Below are positions 13,301-20,343 of a DNA stretch of 64,000 bases, piece after piece. Every line of letters starts with the position of its first letter. The first letter of the stretch is position 1. This DNA is from Verrucomicrobia bacterium 12-59-8. GTDB lineage: Bacteria; Verrucomicrobiota; Verrucomicrobiae; Verrucomicrobiales; Verrucomicrobiaceae. The position numbers and the translations under genes were made by a program. The notes beneath the pieces are model-generated. The model did no database searches. It was not told where the DNA came from and saw only the letters and a list, made by a program, of their open reading frames with translations. The stretch lies in NCBI GenBank assembly GCA_002279765.1, contig NCCR01000023.1, forward strand, positions 1 to 64,000. The letters are read 5' to 3'.

Positions 13301-16300
13301 CCGCCAAGATCGGCATCGAAGGAGCTGGTGAGCACCCCGCCGCTGATGCTGTTCGCACCAGTGTTATTGGAAGTAATCAGCAACGCCCCGCCGCCAAGTG
13401 TCATTGTCTGGCCGTCCAGCGTCAGATTCACAGGCGCATCAATGCGCATGTTGTCCGGGGCCGCCGCAGCGGTAAAGCTGACGTCACTGGTGACGTCCAC
13501 CGTATTTCCGCTGACGAAATCACTTTCGGCTGCTCCGGTCACATACCCGCCAAAGGCAGCGATGGTGCCTGCCACCCCATTGCTGGCAAAGTCGGTCGCC
13601 ACCCCCATTGTGGTGCCATACGTGGCATAAGACATGATGCCAGTGTTGGTGAGTCCCGTTGCCTGGAGGGTGATCACCCCGGTGCCAGCGCCAGTCTCAG
13701 TAAAGCGCATCGTCGCACCTTGGTTCTTGAAGAAGCCTGCACCTGCGGCACCGAAGTTGAGCGTTTCGGTGCGTCCCGCACCAGCCACGACATTGATCTC
13801 GGATTCACCGCTTAGAAGGCGGAAGTTGCCGGTGAGATTTTCCGTGCGGTCGGCCACTGTTCCACCGATGTAGGTGAGCGTGCCGCCCCCGAACATGGCC
13901 TGGGCCGTGGAGACGCCGAAGCGGTCATTGCCCAGCAAGCTGTCGGTGTTCGGATTCGCCTGCCAGATGGCTTCGCCTCCCATGAAGTTCCAGCGCTCCA
14001 CCGTGGAGGCTCCGACGGCATTGGCATTGAATATGATCGTACCAGGACCGGTGATGTTGGCGATGGAGTTCACACTTGTGCCGTTGTCAAAGAGACGAGC
14101 GTTGACCACCGTGGTGCCGCCGCGTGTCTGTAGGAAGCGCAGATCACGGTCCCCACCCTGGTTTTCAAAATAGATGGTATAGTTTGCCAAACCGTCCTGG
14201 GAGCCGATGTAAACCGTGCCGCTTTCATTTTCACCGCCGATGCTGATCGTGCCATCGCGATTGTTGTTGTACACATAAATCTGGTTCGACCAGTTTAGCA
14301 CCTGCCCGTCTCGTGCGAGCATCAGGTGTGTATCGTACGTGCCGGTCCCACCGCCATCGGCACCCAGCGCCAGACGCGTAAAATATTCATTGGCCTGAAT
14401 GAGTGCGTCCGCACCGTCGGTTTGAAAGCCGGTGCCGTCGTTGCCAGCAGCATTCGGATCATACATGATGCGGAAGTAGCCGCGGTTGAGGTCCAGGCGC
14501 CCCGTGGCATCCCACTGCTGGAAGACATTCACATTACCCTCATCATTTCCCGTCATTTGGAAGCGCAGCGAATGATTCGCGTCCAGGCGGGTGGCGGAAT
14601 CCCCGGTGCGGAAGATGGAAGTGATGGCGGAATTCGCCGGATCGGTGCCCAGATTGCCGGTGGCTATGTCGCGGAACTGCCCGCGCAGATTCAAAGTGTA
14701 CGTTTCACCGAAATTGGTGGTGACAATGGGAGGATCCGCGTAAGCGTCACTGTCGGTGAAGCTGGCATTGCGATCCGTATAAATATTGCCATAGACCGAC
14801 AGTGTCCCGTTGTTACGGGCGGTAATGGTATAGGACTGAAAATCTGAACTGTTCGCTGCGTCCGTCACGTCCAAAATCACATCCCCGCCCCAGGTGCTGT
14901 GGGTGGCGCCTTCATTGCGCAGGATAGTGGCAGATCCTTGAAAAGTGTTGGCCGCGCGCAGATCAATGCCGCTGATGTTGGTGCCGTATTCGAGCAGCAG
15001 ACCGGAGCTGCCGCCAAGCCGCACCTCACGCCCAGCAGCGCCCGCACCCAGCGCGCCTGAATGCCTCACGTCCAGGTATCCTTGGTCACTGCTGTAGATA
15101 TTGCCAGTGAAAGAACTCCAGGTGTCCAGGTAGAGTGTATCGCGCCCGGTGCGCACCAGATCAGTCACATTGACGATGTGTGAGCGGATGAAGGAGCTGT
15201 TGCCCACCATGAAATCATACCAGTTCGGCGAGTCGCGGTCGAGGTCATGCCAGATGGCATTCGAATTAATCAGCGCCACGCCACTGTTCATATCGAGGAA
15301 TCCGCCACGGATCACCGTTTCCATGTTCGCACTGGTGGCCTCAACGAAGTTGGCGAAATTGATGACACCGGAGTTGATCTTCAGGGTTTTCCCCTGCTCG
15401 ATGATGATGTAATCCTTTGTGGACGTACCCACAACCTGCAAGGAAGCCAATGCATCAAAGCTCACAGTAAGCGAGTTGATGGCGGTATCTGCGGTGACAT
15501 TGCGCGCGGCGTAATTGTTCCGGTCGGCGTAGTTTTCCAGCCCGGTGACAGGAGCGATGTAACTGTTGACGAGCCAGTTGGTCCCTGTGGTCGGATTCAC
15601 TCCTGTGGCATACTCGGCAGCAGTCAGCGGGCGCAGATAACCACTATCAAGGGTCATGAGACCCATGCCTGCGCCGGAGTACATGTAGCTGCCCTGCACC
15701 GTCTCGAGCGGCCGGGTGTAGGCGGCAACAGCGGGAGTCTGCAGCGAGGGCACCACACCGCCAAACAGGCCGACCACGATGTTCTGGCTGGTCGTGCCAG
15801 GCAAATTTGCACCTACCGTGACGATGCCGGTGCTGTCATTGAGAGCAATACGGTCATCAGACCCGCCGATGCCCCAGGTGTGGGACGGATTGGTATCGTA
15901 AATTTTGAGCACTCCATTGTTGTTACGCGTGAAGGTCTGGAACGAACCATCAAACCGACCGCCGGCGCGGGTGTCGAGGTAGAGAACGTTGGTGCCGTAG
16001 TCCGCCACCACATTGCCAAAGTTTTCATGATTGGTGACTGCGGTGTCCGTCTCCAGCAGCAGGTAGCCGTTGCGCAGATTGGTGAAGCCCGTGTCATTGA
16101 GGCGGTCGTCGTTGTTCACGCTGGCATACACCGGGTTGGCGGAGTTGTTCAGCAGCGCCAGCGCCCCCCAGCGGGAGACTGTGATGGAGTTTGCCTGGTT
16201 GAAGCTACCATTGGCACCGGCAAGCGACATGTTGTAGTAAACGGAGGCGGCCTGACCGCCGTTGCTGCGGTCGAAAGAGTTGCTGATCCAGCGATAAGTC

Positions 16301-18024
16301 GGCAGCTTGATGAGGATGTCGCCGTCAAAGGCGCTGTTGTTGCCGGTGATGCGCAGTTCGCGTGAACCGCGCACGGTGAAACCAGTGCCATTATTTCCCG
16401 GACTTGTATTGTCAAAGGTGCCCTGGATTTCCGTTGCCCCTGGATTGTCAAAGACACCGGTGGAGGCGTTGATGCCGCTGGAGCCGCCGTTGATGTCAAA
16501 CAAATTGCCGTTGCCATTCGCATCCCGACCGGTGCCTCCCCCGACGAGGTTGATGACCACCCCCGGGCCAAAAATCTGGTCGAAGGTCTGACCGGCACCC
16601 GTGCTGCCTTCACGCATCCAGACACCGTTGTTCATATTGACGGTGAAATTGTCAAAGTTGTCCGTCACTTTCACATCGAGAGGAAAGGTGTTGGCACCTG
16701 TCCAGAAGGTGCTGAAAGAAAGACGGGGATCTGACACGCTGTTGCCACTTATGGGGCTGGGGATGACATTGACATTGAAGGGGTCTGAAGTGCGGCTGCC
16801 AAGAGTCGGGTCAATGCCATCATACGCATTCCTGTTGTAGGCGACGTTGATGGTGAGGCCGTCAAGGTTGTTGCCGTAGGTGGTGCCGTCAATCAATGCA
16901 CCGCCCAGCAAGGCACCATCATTTTCAAACTTCAGCTTGCCTTCGTTGATGTTGATCGTTGCGCCCGTGCGACCTTGAATGTCCGCGTTTTGCACACGCC
17001 ATTCGTTCGTTCCGAGCTTCGTCAGAGCAAAGCCACCAAGGTCGAGAACCGGAGCGATTTCGGCATCGCCCGCAGCATTGAGATGACGGAACATGGTGGC
17101 GGTGCTGTAGCCGCCGATGGTGGCATCAGCGTCGAGCGCGAGATAGGAGATCGTCGAAGTGCCCGCCGTGTTGCGGAGGGCTCCCAGGCCATTCGTACCA
17201 CCGCCGCTGATGCGGAAAATTTCCGTGTCGTCGGCCTGTAAATTGAAGTCACGATCACGCAGATCAATCGAACCGCCATTGCGCGCGACCGTTTCATTGC
17301 CCACACCTGTCGCGCCGGTAGTCGAGACATTATTGCCTTCCAGCCGGATCAAGCCTGAATTCGCCACCAACCGTCCACTGAACGTGTTGGCATTGTTCAG
17401 GATGATCCAGTTAACGCTTTGATTTCCGGTCGAAAGATCATCAAAAACGATGGTATCGGATCCAGAGGTACCGCCACTGATAATCCCGCTGAAAGTGATG
17501 CCCTGATTATTGGAAGTATCGAAGATAGAAATGTCGAGCTCGTTGTTGAGCACTAGAGCGGAAGAGATGGTGTCGTTGCCGCCTCCATCGGTTTTGACGA
17601 TGGTTGACACCCCACCGGAAGAGTCAAACGTCAGCGTGTTGCTCTGGATGGTGTAGCTCTGGCCGCCTGAGCTGTCGCCGATGCTGAGATCCCCCAGCGT
17701 CACCGGCACATCCAGCGTGATCGTGCGATTGGCCGAGATGTTGATGGTGCTGAAGTTCACAAATGCCTCCGGGCCGCTCGGGTAGCCGGTGCCCGGGTCC
17801 AGATTGCCCCAGTTGGTTGACAGGCTCCAGTTGCCATTGCCGTTCAAAGTCCAAAGGCCAATGGAGCTCTGAGTCTGTGCGTTGATGCTTCCAAGCACCG
17901 ACAGCACCAAAATTCCGACTACCAGCGCCATGACAGAGCGCCCGCCCCGAAGTGTCAGCCCCCCATCGGCAATGCAGGAATTAAGGCCGTGAGAGTGGAT
18001 TTTTTGTGACAACAATGTATTCAT
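3688..18024 (-). CDS. Giant PATR-repeat exported surface protein, N-terminal and central part (about 4,780 aa)
   Basis: One open frame of about 4,780 codons. The start chosen is the ATG at 18024; an in-frame ATG at 18081 would add 19 residues before a long n-region. The N-terminus carries arginines followed by the hydrophobic stretch MALVVGILVLSVLGSINA ending in an AxA-like cleavage site, so a signal peptide is likely. The rest is almost entirely Gly/Asn/Thr/Ser-rich beta-strand sequence with autotransporter-associated beta-strand motifs (for example NSYTGDTYINGGTLQISS), predicted to form a very long beta-helix. Three units of about 1,400 residues recur with 4.20-4.23 kb spacing. The frame ends at a TAA at 3688-3690 inside a conserved module, while homology continues in another frame down to 222, so the original protein was probably near 5,950 residues. 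Role unknown; adhesion or sheath/matrix formation is inferred. Confidence 0.88.
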   Translation of the reverse strand: MNTLLSQKIHSHGLNSCIADGGLTLRGGRSVMALVVGILVLSVLGSINAQTQSSIGLWTLNGNGNWSLSTNWGNLDPGTGYPSGPEAFVNFSTINISANRTITLDVPVTLGDLSIGDSSGGQSYTIQSNTLTFDSSGGVSTIVKTDGGGNDTISSALVLNNELDISIFDTSNNQGITFSGIISGGTSGSDTIVFDDLSTGNQSVNWIILNNANTFSGRLVANSGLIRLEGNNVSTTGATGVGNETVARNGGSIDLRDRDFNLQADDTEIFRISGGGTNGLGALRNTAGTSTISYLALDADATIGGYSTATMFRHLNAAGDAEIAPVLDLGGFALTKLGTNEWRVQNADIQGRTGATININEGKLKFENDGALLGGALIDGTTYGNNLDGLTINVAYNRNAYDGIDPTLGSRTSDPFNVNVIPSPISGNSVSDPRLSFSTFWTGANTFPLDVKVTDNFDNFTVNMNNGVWMREGSTGAGQTFDQIFGPGVVINLVGGGTGRDANGNGNLFDINGGSSGINASTGVFDNPGATEIQGTFDNTSPGNNGTGFTVRGSRELRITGNNSAFDGDILIKLPTYRWISNSFDRSNGGQAASVYYNMSLAGANGSFNQANSITVSRWGALALLNNSANPVYASVNNDDRLNDTGFTNLRNGYLLLETDTAVTNHENFGNVVADYGTNVLYLDTRAGGRFDGSFQTFTRNNNGVLKIYDTNPSHTWGIGGSDDRIALNDSTGIVTVGANLPGTTSQNIVVGLFGGVVPSLQTPAVAAYTRPLETVQGSYMYSGAGMGLMTLDSGYLRPLTAAEYATGVNPTTGTNWLVNSYIAPVTGLENYADRNNYAARNVTADTAINSLTVSFDALASLQVVGTSTKDYIIIEQGKTLKINSGVINFANFVEATSANMETVIRGGFLDMNSGVALINSNAIWHDLDRDSPNWYDFMVGNSSFIRSHIVNVTDLVRTGRDTLYLDTWSSFTGNIYSSDQGYLDVRHSGALGAGAAGREVRLGGSSGLLLEYGTNISGIDLRAANTFQGSATILRNEGATHSTWGGDVILDVTDAANSSDFQSYTITARNNGTLSVYGNIYTDRNASFTDSDAYADPPIVTTNFGETYTLNLRGQFRDIATGNLGTDPANSAITSIFRTGDSATRLDANHSLRFQMTGNDEGNVNVFQQWDATGRLDLNRGYFRIMYDPNAAGNDGTGFQTDGADALIQANEYFTRLALGADGGGTGTYDTHLMLARDGQVLNWSNQIYVYNNNRDGTISIGGENESGTVYIGSQDGLANYTIYFENQGGDRDLRFLQTRGGTTVVNARLFDNGTSVNSIANITGPGTIIFNANAVGASTVERWNFMGGEAIWQANPNTDSLLGNDRFGVSTAQAMFGGGTLTYIGGTVADRTENLTGNFRLLSGESEINVVAGAGRTETLNFGAAGAGFFKNQGATMRFTETGAGTGVITLQATGLTNTGIMSYATYGTTMGVATDFASNGVAGTIAAFGGYVTGAAESDFVSGNTVDVTSDVSFTAAAAPDNMRIDAPVNLTLDGQTMTLGGGALLITSNNTGANSISGGVLTSSFDADLGGAGTLSDLMIHNYGAGSLTIGATIADNGSGKVNLVLGGTGTTILTATNTNTGEIYINNGVLSISSESNLGAINGSIVSLARVNNGGNGTSSNAAAYASLSGAAIVFDTANAPTTAAVGTFNSSGTYVTATTLTSGGSGYSTGVWANLDDTTKTTENPAGVWAILDSGNLHMDGGTLAVTQDVTLDGARTLFLGSNGGFLEVTSGKTLTINGYITSEFSQINAANGFTANHLGVSDDPSSNGNPDIGDLIIQGGGTVVLTGAPDNTIRSNMMNSYGGITWINDGTLKIASAGSSASGILGTNRSWIDGTIIGTDGTLELATTSDPVIYEWLTFRGRGYQGRGTIITTGTARTIRLNGQMTVDAAMLVNNTNGSSIRFGEYGGALYGTGDISRTGNGEFLLYVNSPDWTGRLLNGSGNSRFYGSGSLQGMTSMSLDRNSYFGYGAGSTTIDEFRDRFNDNLAVSINGYSKIRMEAGAGVFSGIEKLGTVTVNSGVFNIEYDLGTVNVNGAPQLQGDYAGWHFTDIVRTPGTVVMVRNLDSGTDISSGVTDLSNRALALVDNAPTLIGSGNGTDGNTPIIAGFFGGTRPLNFLNTTTGIIWDEDRTTRFLMTSVAGIDPVTGAAVNYLRLLSDAPGSTDYKIVSDAGTTAASAGPLDLTTAGISADQNVRFVGITNDTIGVGNGFTSRVNSILTLDSLVEANSVTFASDTTGTNTNGAGNQVNLLMTPGGTLKINSGVLMFANIGTMDRLGNSQNIGINLDINNYIIGGNLDFNGKEAIIYAGTEWAQYNTSDQLNAYRNTDSDNSSAILRTSIYNTGGNGLTKTGASSVFMEAANYYTGDTSVNYGLLYVRHDQALGQSTRMNVTGGGGLVLGNNSRIMGVDLYVGPISGNNLTLYVEGDGVEWGGNVIFDNVDSTGSAGGYTRNFVPRIQVASSNTVMHIDGNVYGGDTAVSPGAQATARIFTTYTTASYTTLDFMGQIRDKSTGAVNLGGGDTLNDVLRMEVVANNDTANVHLYQQYDSAGRISILRGVLRYLGSGNFYTDAAALAQDPDNDFSGLQMGGRSLISGDGTGASDVGFFLHNAGSNFNLSSWNVGVDISDPNNSLGNGNYGLGNTTGNTSLGGENISGTITFGTGTGSIRFTQADTLYNRNLNLYAARGGTVDMKVNFLDGGNFVNSSITKVGAGTVRLLGSSAGDSTVEALKMLGGTLVLTGYDVNASRRVGNGAALTLSGGYLIVDATVGTAQEDFRDLTLNSGGSRLAVRGGATVNINSTITLNPASGVTMAFVENGGGVINISAPGLTTTDGDRFGYWAVYGNVLGQITDWAAREGSTGVKAFTAYDVDAFASGSNTEVTTGATFAAPATTNSIKFAAAADLNLGGSTLTVENGGMLVSNAVSGAVNITNGTLTRSGAGDILLHNYGTGITTISANITNSGVGVVSLVTGGVGTTVLSGNNSYTGDTYINGGTLQISSESALGNVSGSISRMVRENNGGYYLTADGRAYSANTGASIVFTTANAPTSAAVGTFDSGVNYATSTTLISGGAGYSTGVWVNLDDPSRTTENPAGVWAIFDSGNLHIDGGTLAVTDDIILNGARTIFLGASAGTFDIAAGKSLTINGYITSDVTDLIPGDDNPIDLTRPLVGGLAVEGGGTLVLTAAPDNTARENMFNGYNALTSINNGTIKIVSQASSASNALGTYSGWVDSTYIGPNGTLLMNVLNADVGLYEWLTLDGQGYQGGGTFQTVTGNAGSNRSYYLRGQINVLSDAVFNLRNGSNIYLNNGGGETYGSANIIKIGQGEFRFYSNESNFTGSFISASGYTRVYDAGRIMGMASMTLERNSFLGMNDDNTTVDETRSRLGDDMPVFTNGYIRMRVEGSAGVFSGIEKLGTANVMAGQLGIEFDMGATLSGGVPVLKGEYVGFHYTEIVRNPGTSVQLRLLDPGTSFADKNFNANVPSNANGNIAVVQVDILPTLIGSGDGSNGNAAIVPGFFGGVRPDWFNLVGTGSVFNEDYIANRLVTVETNGAGDHFLRPLLDSEYKVVGSPDTAQTTSIRLEDQGISADQNLKIVGVTSDSLGSGEFTNRQNSLLTLGSVAADCSLPSGISMIVNSLTFASESFGSGINGNGNWTSLIIADGGTLRINSGVIQMYNTGVQNMQGAGYNANLNMDIRSSLNGGSTDFNGMEAQFNIGSLWVHYNTTDSINAYRTTDFDNNYFYMNSSIVNATGLTKSGGSSLFLDAPNYYTGLTTVSYGTLYARHDQALGSSTQVQVTGGGNFVLGIGSRITGVDLYVGAISGNNSALQIENNSVWAGNVIIDNVDSGGATSYARSFVPRIFSNTTGLASIDGNIYGGSTAIGTGARTDSRIFSTYTGAFGLLYLNGVVQDSAAGAVTGPIDIYNQSQVLRMEVTANNDESAVQIGQQYNAAGRINIDRGALYFSGNSDFYTAAAAATVNSAPLNPMLGLQMGGRSLTSDNGRGAANLSFFLLNAGANFNLKSWQVGVDTSDPDNLAGNYVYGEGNTTGNTTLGGVNTTGTVSFGTGDGGITFTQATTAYFRDLGLFAATGGTVNLNVNLLDGGNLVTSSITKMGGGQVNLLGSSAGDSTVEGVNVMGGILALAGYDTNLNRRVGSGANLTLAGGMLAMDGSGASFTENFGNLKLNQGGNGIAVTGNGATNFGTISIAGASITRAAAGTIHFQSIAGGSINFSNSAMKNLARIGSYATYGANAAFTAYATDWAATDAAGKVIAYTGYATDSFGSTLQTDVLTAGLNAATTNSIRFNDATGTITGGTLTLNDGGLLITSNYTGGTPIAAGVGVTTSGSGVDLLIHNFASGLVNFDGTITGAQNVVFTGTGELALNSLSSLSSSLVTSTTSGGSYTVTMGSTAGLTVGMDVSGLNITPGTKILSVNLDGTTLTLSRIVTGSGTNDLTYSSTSYTPVNTYTGATNITGSAVVSFNDVGAFGSTSRFFLNGGTLNYSEVGATSAALTQNITLGGNNGILSVTDLGSVLVVRGAANQISSETNNIIGAYGTNNPNAGGLQIVGSGTVQFGDRSGFSNNTTEDLLGLVNNYTGLSILGDGTNPLRVDIQGKGNSNAQYAPFGTTQSWADGTIIKNNVTVEFSMVRDSARTGQLRFREWFQIGEKAGDQILFDGSTQRQPTFDGILNIIGDLTFQTQGNRYGDAGSTGNSEFLINPNEGGIMGTGNIIKLRR
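7348..11568 (-). repeat. Internal repeat unit B of the giant gene
   Basis: Second unit, landmark to landmark 4,221 bp (1,407 codons). It shares with unit A the block ENPAGVWAIFDSGNLHIDGG, the block AGVFSGIEKLG and the block DQNLKIVGVTSDS. It shares with unit C YYTG...YGxLYxRHDQALG, GVDLYVGxISGNN and STVE-[AG]-[LV]. The units are clearly diverged, so the duplications are not recent. Confidence 0.8.
11569..15771 (-). repeat. Internal repeat unit A of the giant gene
   Basis: First of three tandem homologous units, bounded here by the landmark G-[LF]-FGG (codons at 15757-15771 and 11554-11568). It shares ordered modules with unit B: KTLKINSGV, NYTIYFEN-like strands, STVERWNFMGG/STVEALKMLGG, ENPAGVWAILDSGNLHMDGG and IDEFRDRFND. 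The spacing to the next landmark is 4,203 bp, exactly 1,401 codons. Confidence 0.8.
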
Positions 18025-18356
18025 GATGAGTTGGTGGGTTGGACAGTGCTGCCGGGCACAGCTCCTTGGTTTGCCACTCATTCTGCCTGAATGAATATTT
18101 CTGCCTATTGGGTTCGCGGCTTGGACATTAATGCAGCTTGTCCGTGTCGGTCGTTACACCTTTGACAAGGAAGCATCTGAAGTTTTTGCTTACACCGTAG
18201 GTGCTGGGGGAATTTGAACTTAGAACCAGCCTTTCATCTCCTGATTCAGACAATAATTGAACACTCCATGACGTTGGGTTACGACCCTTTTCTATTAGTC
18301 GGCACACGACTTTCAGACATTAATCAACAAACCCTAGAATCAGCACCAGCCCCCGC
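18025..18356. promoter_or_regulatory. Divergent intergenic region between the giant gene and the NlpC/P60-like gene
   Basis: A 332-bp stretch between two divergently transcribed exported-protein genes, so it must hold both promoters. No confident -35/-10 pair is visible on either strand; a TTGACA at about 18161 (plus strand) lacks a convincing -10. No open frame of coding character is seen. Both start codons lack a clear Shine-Dalgarno sequence. Confidence 0.4.
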
Positions 18357-19610
18357 ATGCATCACTTTTCATCGCATGGTTTTGACATCCTTCGCAGCCG
18401 GAATAATCACCCTGTTAAGGTTCATTCCATTGCCTGGTTTTCTGCCGTTATTCTGCTGCTTGCGAGCTTTGCCGGTGTTCGGGCTGGCGCAGAAGATGCC
18501 TCAGCTCAGCAGCAAAATGAGCTGTTCACTTGTGCCAGCGGGCCATGGGGAAGGGTCGGCTACTATTACTTCTACCTGGAGGCACCGGACTATGTGGTGG
18601 AAAAGTTTCCGCTGCCCAACACAACAACGAAGTGGGTTTTCAATGTGAATGAGTTCGATCGTATCGAACCCCTGCTCAAGAACGCCGGAATGGCGCAGGA
18701 AAGACTCGATCAGTTGCTGGCACCACGACGCGTGGTCAAAGACACCCAGTATGCCTATGTCTTTCCCTCCGCCGCCGACGTAGAGAGCCTGACCGCTGAA
18801 AACAGGGCGATCATCTACAACGAGCTGGCACGCAATCCAGCCAACGTGTTCCAGTACTCTCCGGTGTTCTTTCTGACGGATTCAGTGGAGGAATGGGCCA
18901 AGGACTCCGGGCTTTCCGCAGCCATCGTCACCAAGATTTCAAGGCTGTCCTACAAGGCAGGCAGCGCGCTGGTGTTTGCGGACATCCCCCTGCTGCTCAG
19001 CCAGGCTGCCGACGTTGCTGAAGCACGCTACATCATGCGCAAACTGACGCGCGTGCGCACGCTGATGGCCCAACTGGAGCTGTCAAAGGAAGATTCCATC
19101 CCCGATCTTTTGAACTATTGGTCCACCGGACTTGGCCTCCGGCAGAAAGAGCTGGAGCCGCTGATGCAGGCCATCATTCGCACCAAAGGCCTCGCACATC
19201 TCGACATTCTCCATCTGGTGCCGCCGCTGCCACGAAAGCTGCTCTACACCTATCCTGACATCAGCTACGCAGCCGAAGGACGGCTGCCGGACTGCCATTG
19301 GACGAGCTTGAACTTTTTCAACCTCACGCCCCAGCCCTTCCTGCTGGACACACGGCTCGCCACCAGCCTGGTGAAGCAGGATTTTGACAAGGTTGAGCCT
19401 CCCTATCGCTACGGCGACGTGCTCATGTTCATCACACCGGATGGTCGCGCCGTGCATTCAGCCACCTATCTGGCGGACGACATCCTGTTCAGCAAGAACG
19501 GCTCCAACCTGCTCACGCCATGGCTGCTGATGCGGCTGCAGGATCTTTCCAAGCTCTACGACATCGAGCCCGGCAAGACGCGCATCGTGGGCTTTCGTCA
19601 CAAAAAATAG
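18357..19610 (+). CDS. Secreted protein with NlpC/P60-like (papain-fold) C-terminal domain
   Basis: 417 residues. The N-terminus has a basic region, then a hydrophobic signal segment (about residues 25-42, WFSAVILLLASFAG) ending near VRAGA, so export is likely. The central part is helical and unrecognised. The C-terminal third resembles the NlpC/P60 or related papain-like amidase fold: a candidate catalytic Cys in LPDCHWTSLNFF, the motif YGDVLMF and a candidate His in GRAVHSATYLADDILFSKNG. By analogy with that fold it would cut peptides or amides in the envelope, but no substrate can be named. It is divergent from the giant PATR gene and convergent with the response regulator at 19618, 7 bp away. 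Family assignment is moderate; the exported nature is clearer. Confidence 0.6.
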   Translation: MHHFSSHGFDILRSRNNHPVKVHSIAWFSAVILLLASFAGVRAGAEDASAQQQNELFTCASGPWGRVGYYYFYLEAPDYVVEKFPLPNTTTKWVFNVNEFDRIEPLLKNAGMAQERLDQLLAPRRVVKDTQYAYVFPSAADVESLTAENRAIIYNELARNPANVFQYSPVFFLTDSVEEWAKDSGLSAAIVTKISRLSYKAGSALVFADIPLLLSQAADVAEARYIMRKLTRVRTLMAQLELSKEDSIPDLLNYWSTGLGLRQKELEPLMQAIIRTKGLAHLDILHLVPPLPRKLLYTYPDISYAAEGRLPDCHWTSLNFFNLTPQPFLLDTRLATSLVKQDFDKVEPPYRYGDVLMFITPDGRAVHSATYLADDILFSKNGSNLLTPWLLMRLQDLSKLYDIEPGKTRIVGFRHKK

Positions 19611-19617
19611 CCGGTGC

Positions 19618-20343
19618 TCAGCCCGGCCCGAGTTTGCGCGACTCCACCCAGCGGATGGCAAAGCGCGTCACCGCCGCTCCGTCTTCGAGCTTCATCTTAT
19701 GCCGGATGTTCATGCGATGCACATCCACCGTTTTCGGACTGATCCGCAGTGATTCAGCTATCTCATGCGTGCCACGTCCGTCGCCCATCATTTGGAAGAC
19801 TTCAAACTCTCTGTCCGTCAGCGCATCGAGTCCGCCTTCCATGCGCGGCTTGGCACCGCTGGTGTAGGCCTGGAAAATTTGCTCTGCCACAGCCTCGCTG
19901 AGCCAGCTCCCGCCGGAGGCCACCCTGCGCAGCGCCGCCTCGTAAAGATCGTAGCCCACGTTCTTCATCATGTAACCCTTGGCCCCGGCCTTGAGGGCGC
20001 GATGCGCATAGTAGGCCTCATCATGCATCGAAATGACCAGCATCGCCAACTCCGGGTGGACTGAATGCACGTCTTTGATGAATTCGAGACCGTTGCGGTC
20101 CGGCAAAGTGATGTCCACCAGGATGATGTCAGGCATGTCAGCCTCCAGTTTTTCCAGCGCAGATTTGCAGTCCGCCGCTTCCCAACAGCATTCAAAATCC
20201 GGCAGGCTGTCGATGAAAACCTTCACGCCACCACGCATCATGGTATGGTCATCTAGGAGGGCCACACGCTTACGCAGGGTGGGCGTTTCGTTGGATGGTT
20301 TGTTGGTGGAAGTGCTCATCTGTTTTGAAAACCGAATAGTCAT
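19618..20343 (-). CDS. LuxR/NarL-family response regulator
   Basis: 241 residues with an N-terminal receiver domain and a C-terminal LuxR-type HTH. The receiver shows the acidic pair in LLDDH, the phospho-acceptor Asp in ILVDITLPD (about residue 77), a conserved Ser in VISMHD and Lys in AGAKGYMMK. The HTH is recognisable from LTDREFEVFQ through ISPKTVDVHRMNIRHKM. The start at 20343 is chosen because its ATGA overlaps the TGA of the upstream kinase gene; an in-frame ATG at 20349 and one at 20319 are alternatives. It is the cognate regulator of the kinase at 20340-22091 and would act as a DNA-binding dimer once phosphorylated. Targets are unknown. Confidence 0.95.
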   Translation of the reverse strand: MTIRFSKQMSTSTNKPSNETPTLRKRVALLDDHTMMRGGVKVFIDSLPDFECCWEAADCKSALEKLEADMPDIILVDITLPDRNGLEFIKDVHSVHPELAMLVISMHDEAYYAHRALKAGAKGYMMKNVGYDLYEAALRRVASGGSWLSEAVAEQIFQAYTSGAKPRMEGGLDALTDREFEVFQMMGDGRGTHEIAESLRISPKTVDVHRMNIRHKMKLEDGAAVTRFAIRWVESRKLGPG

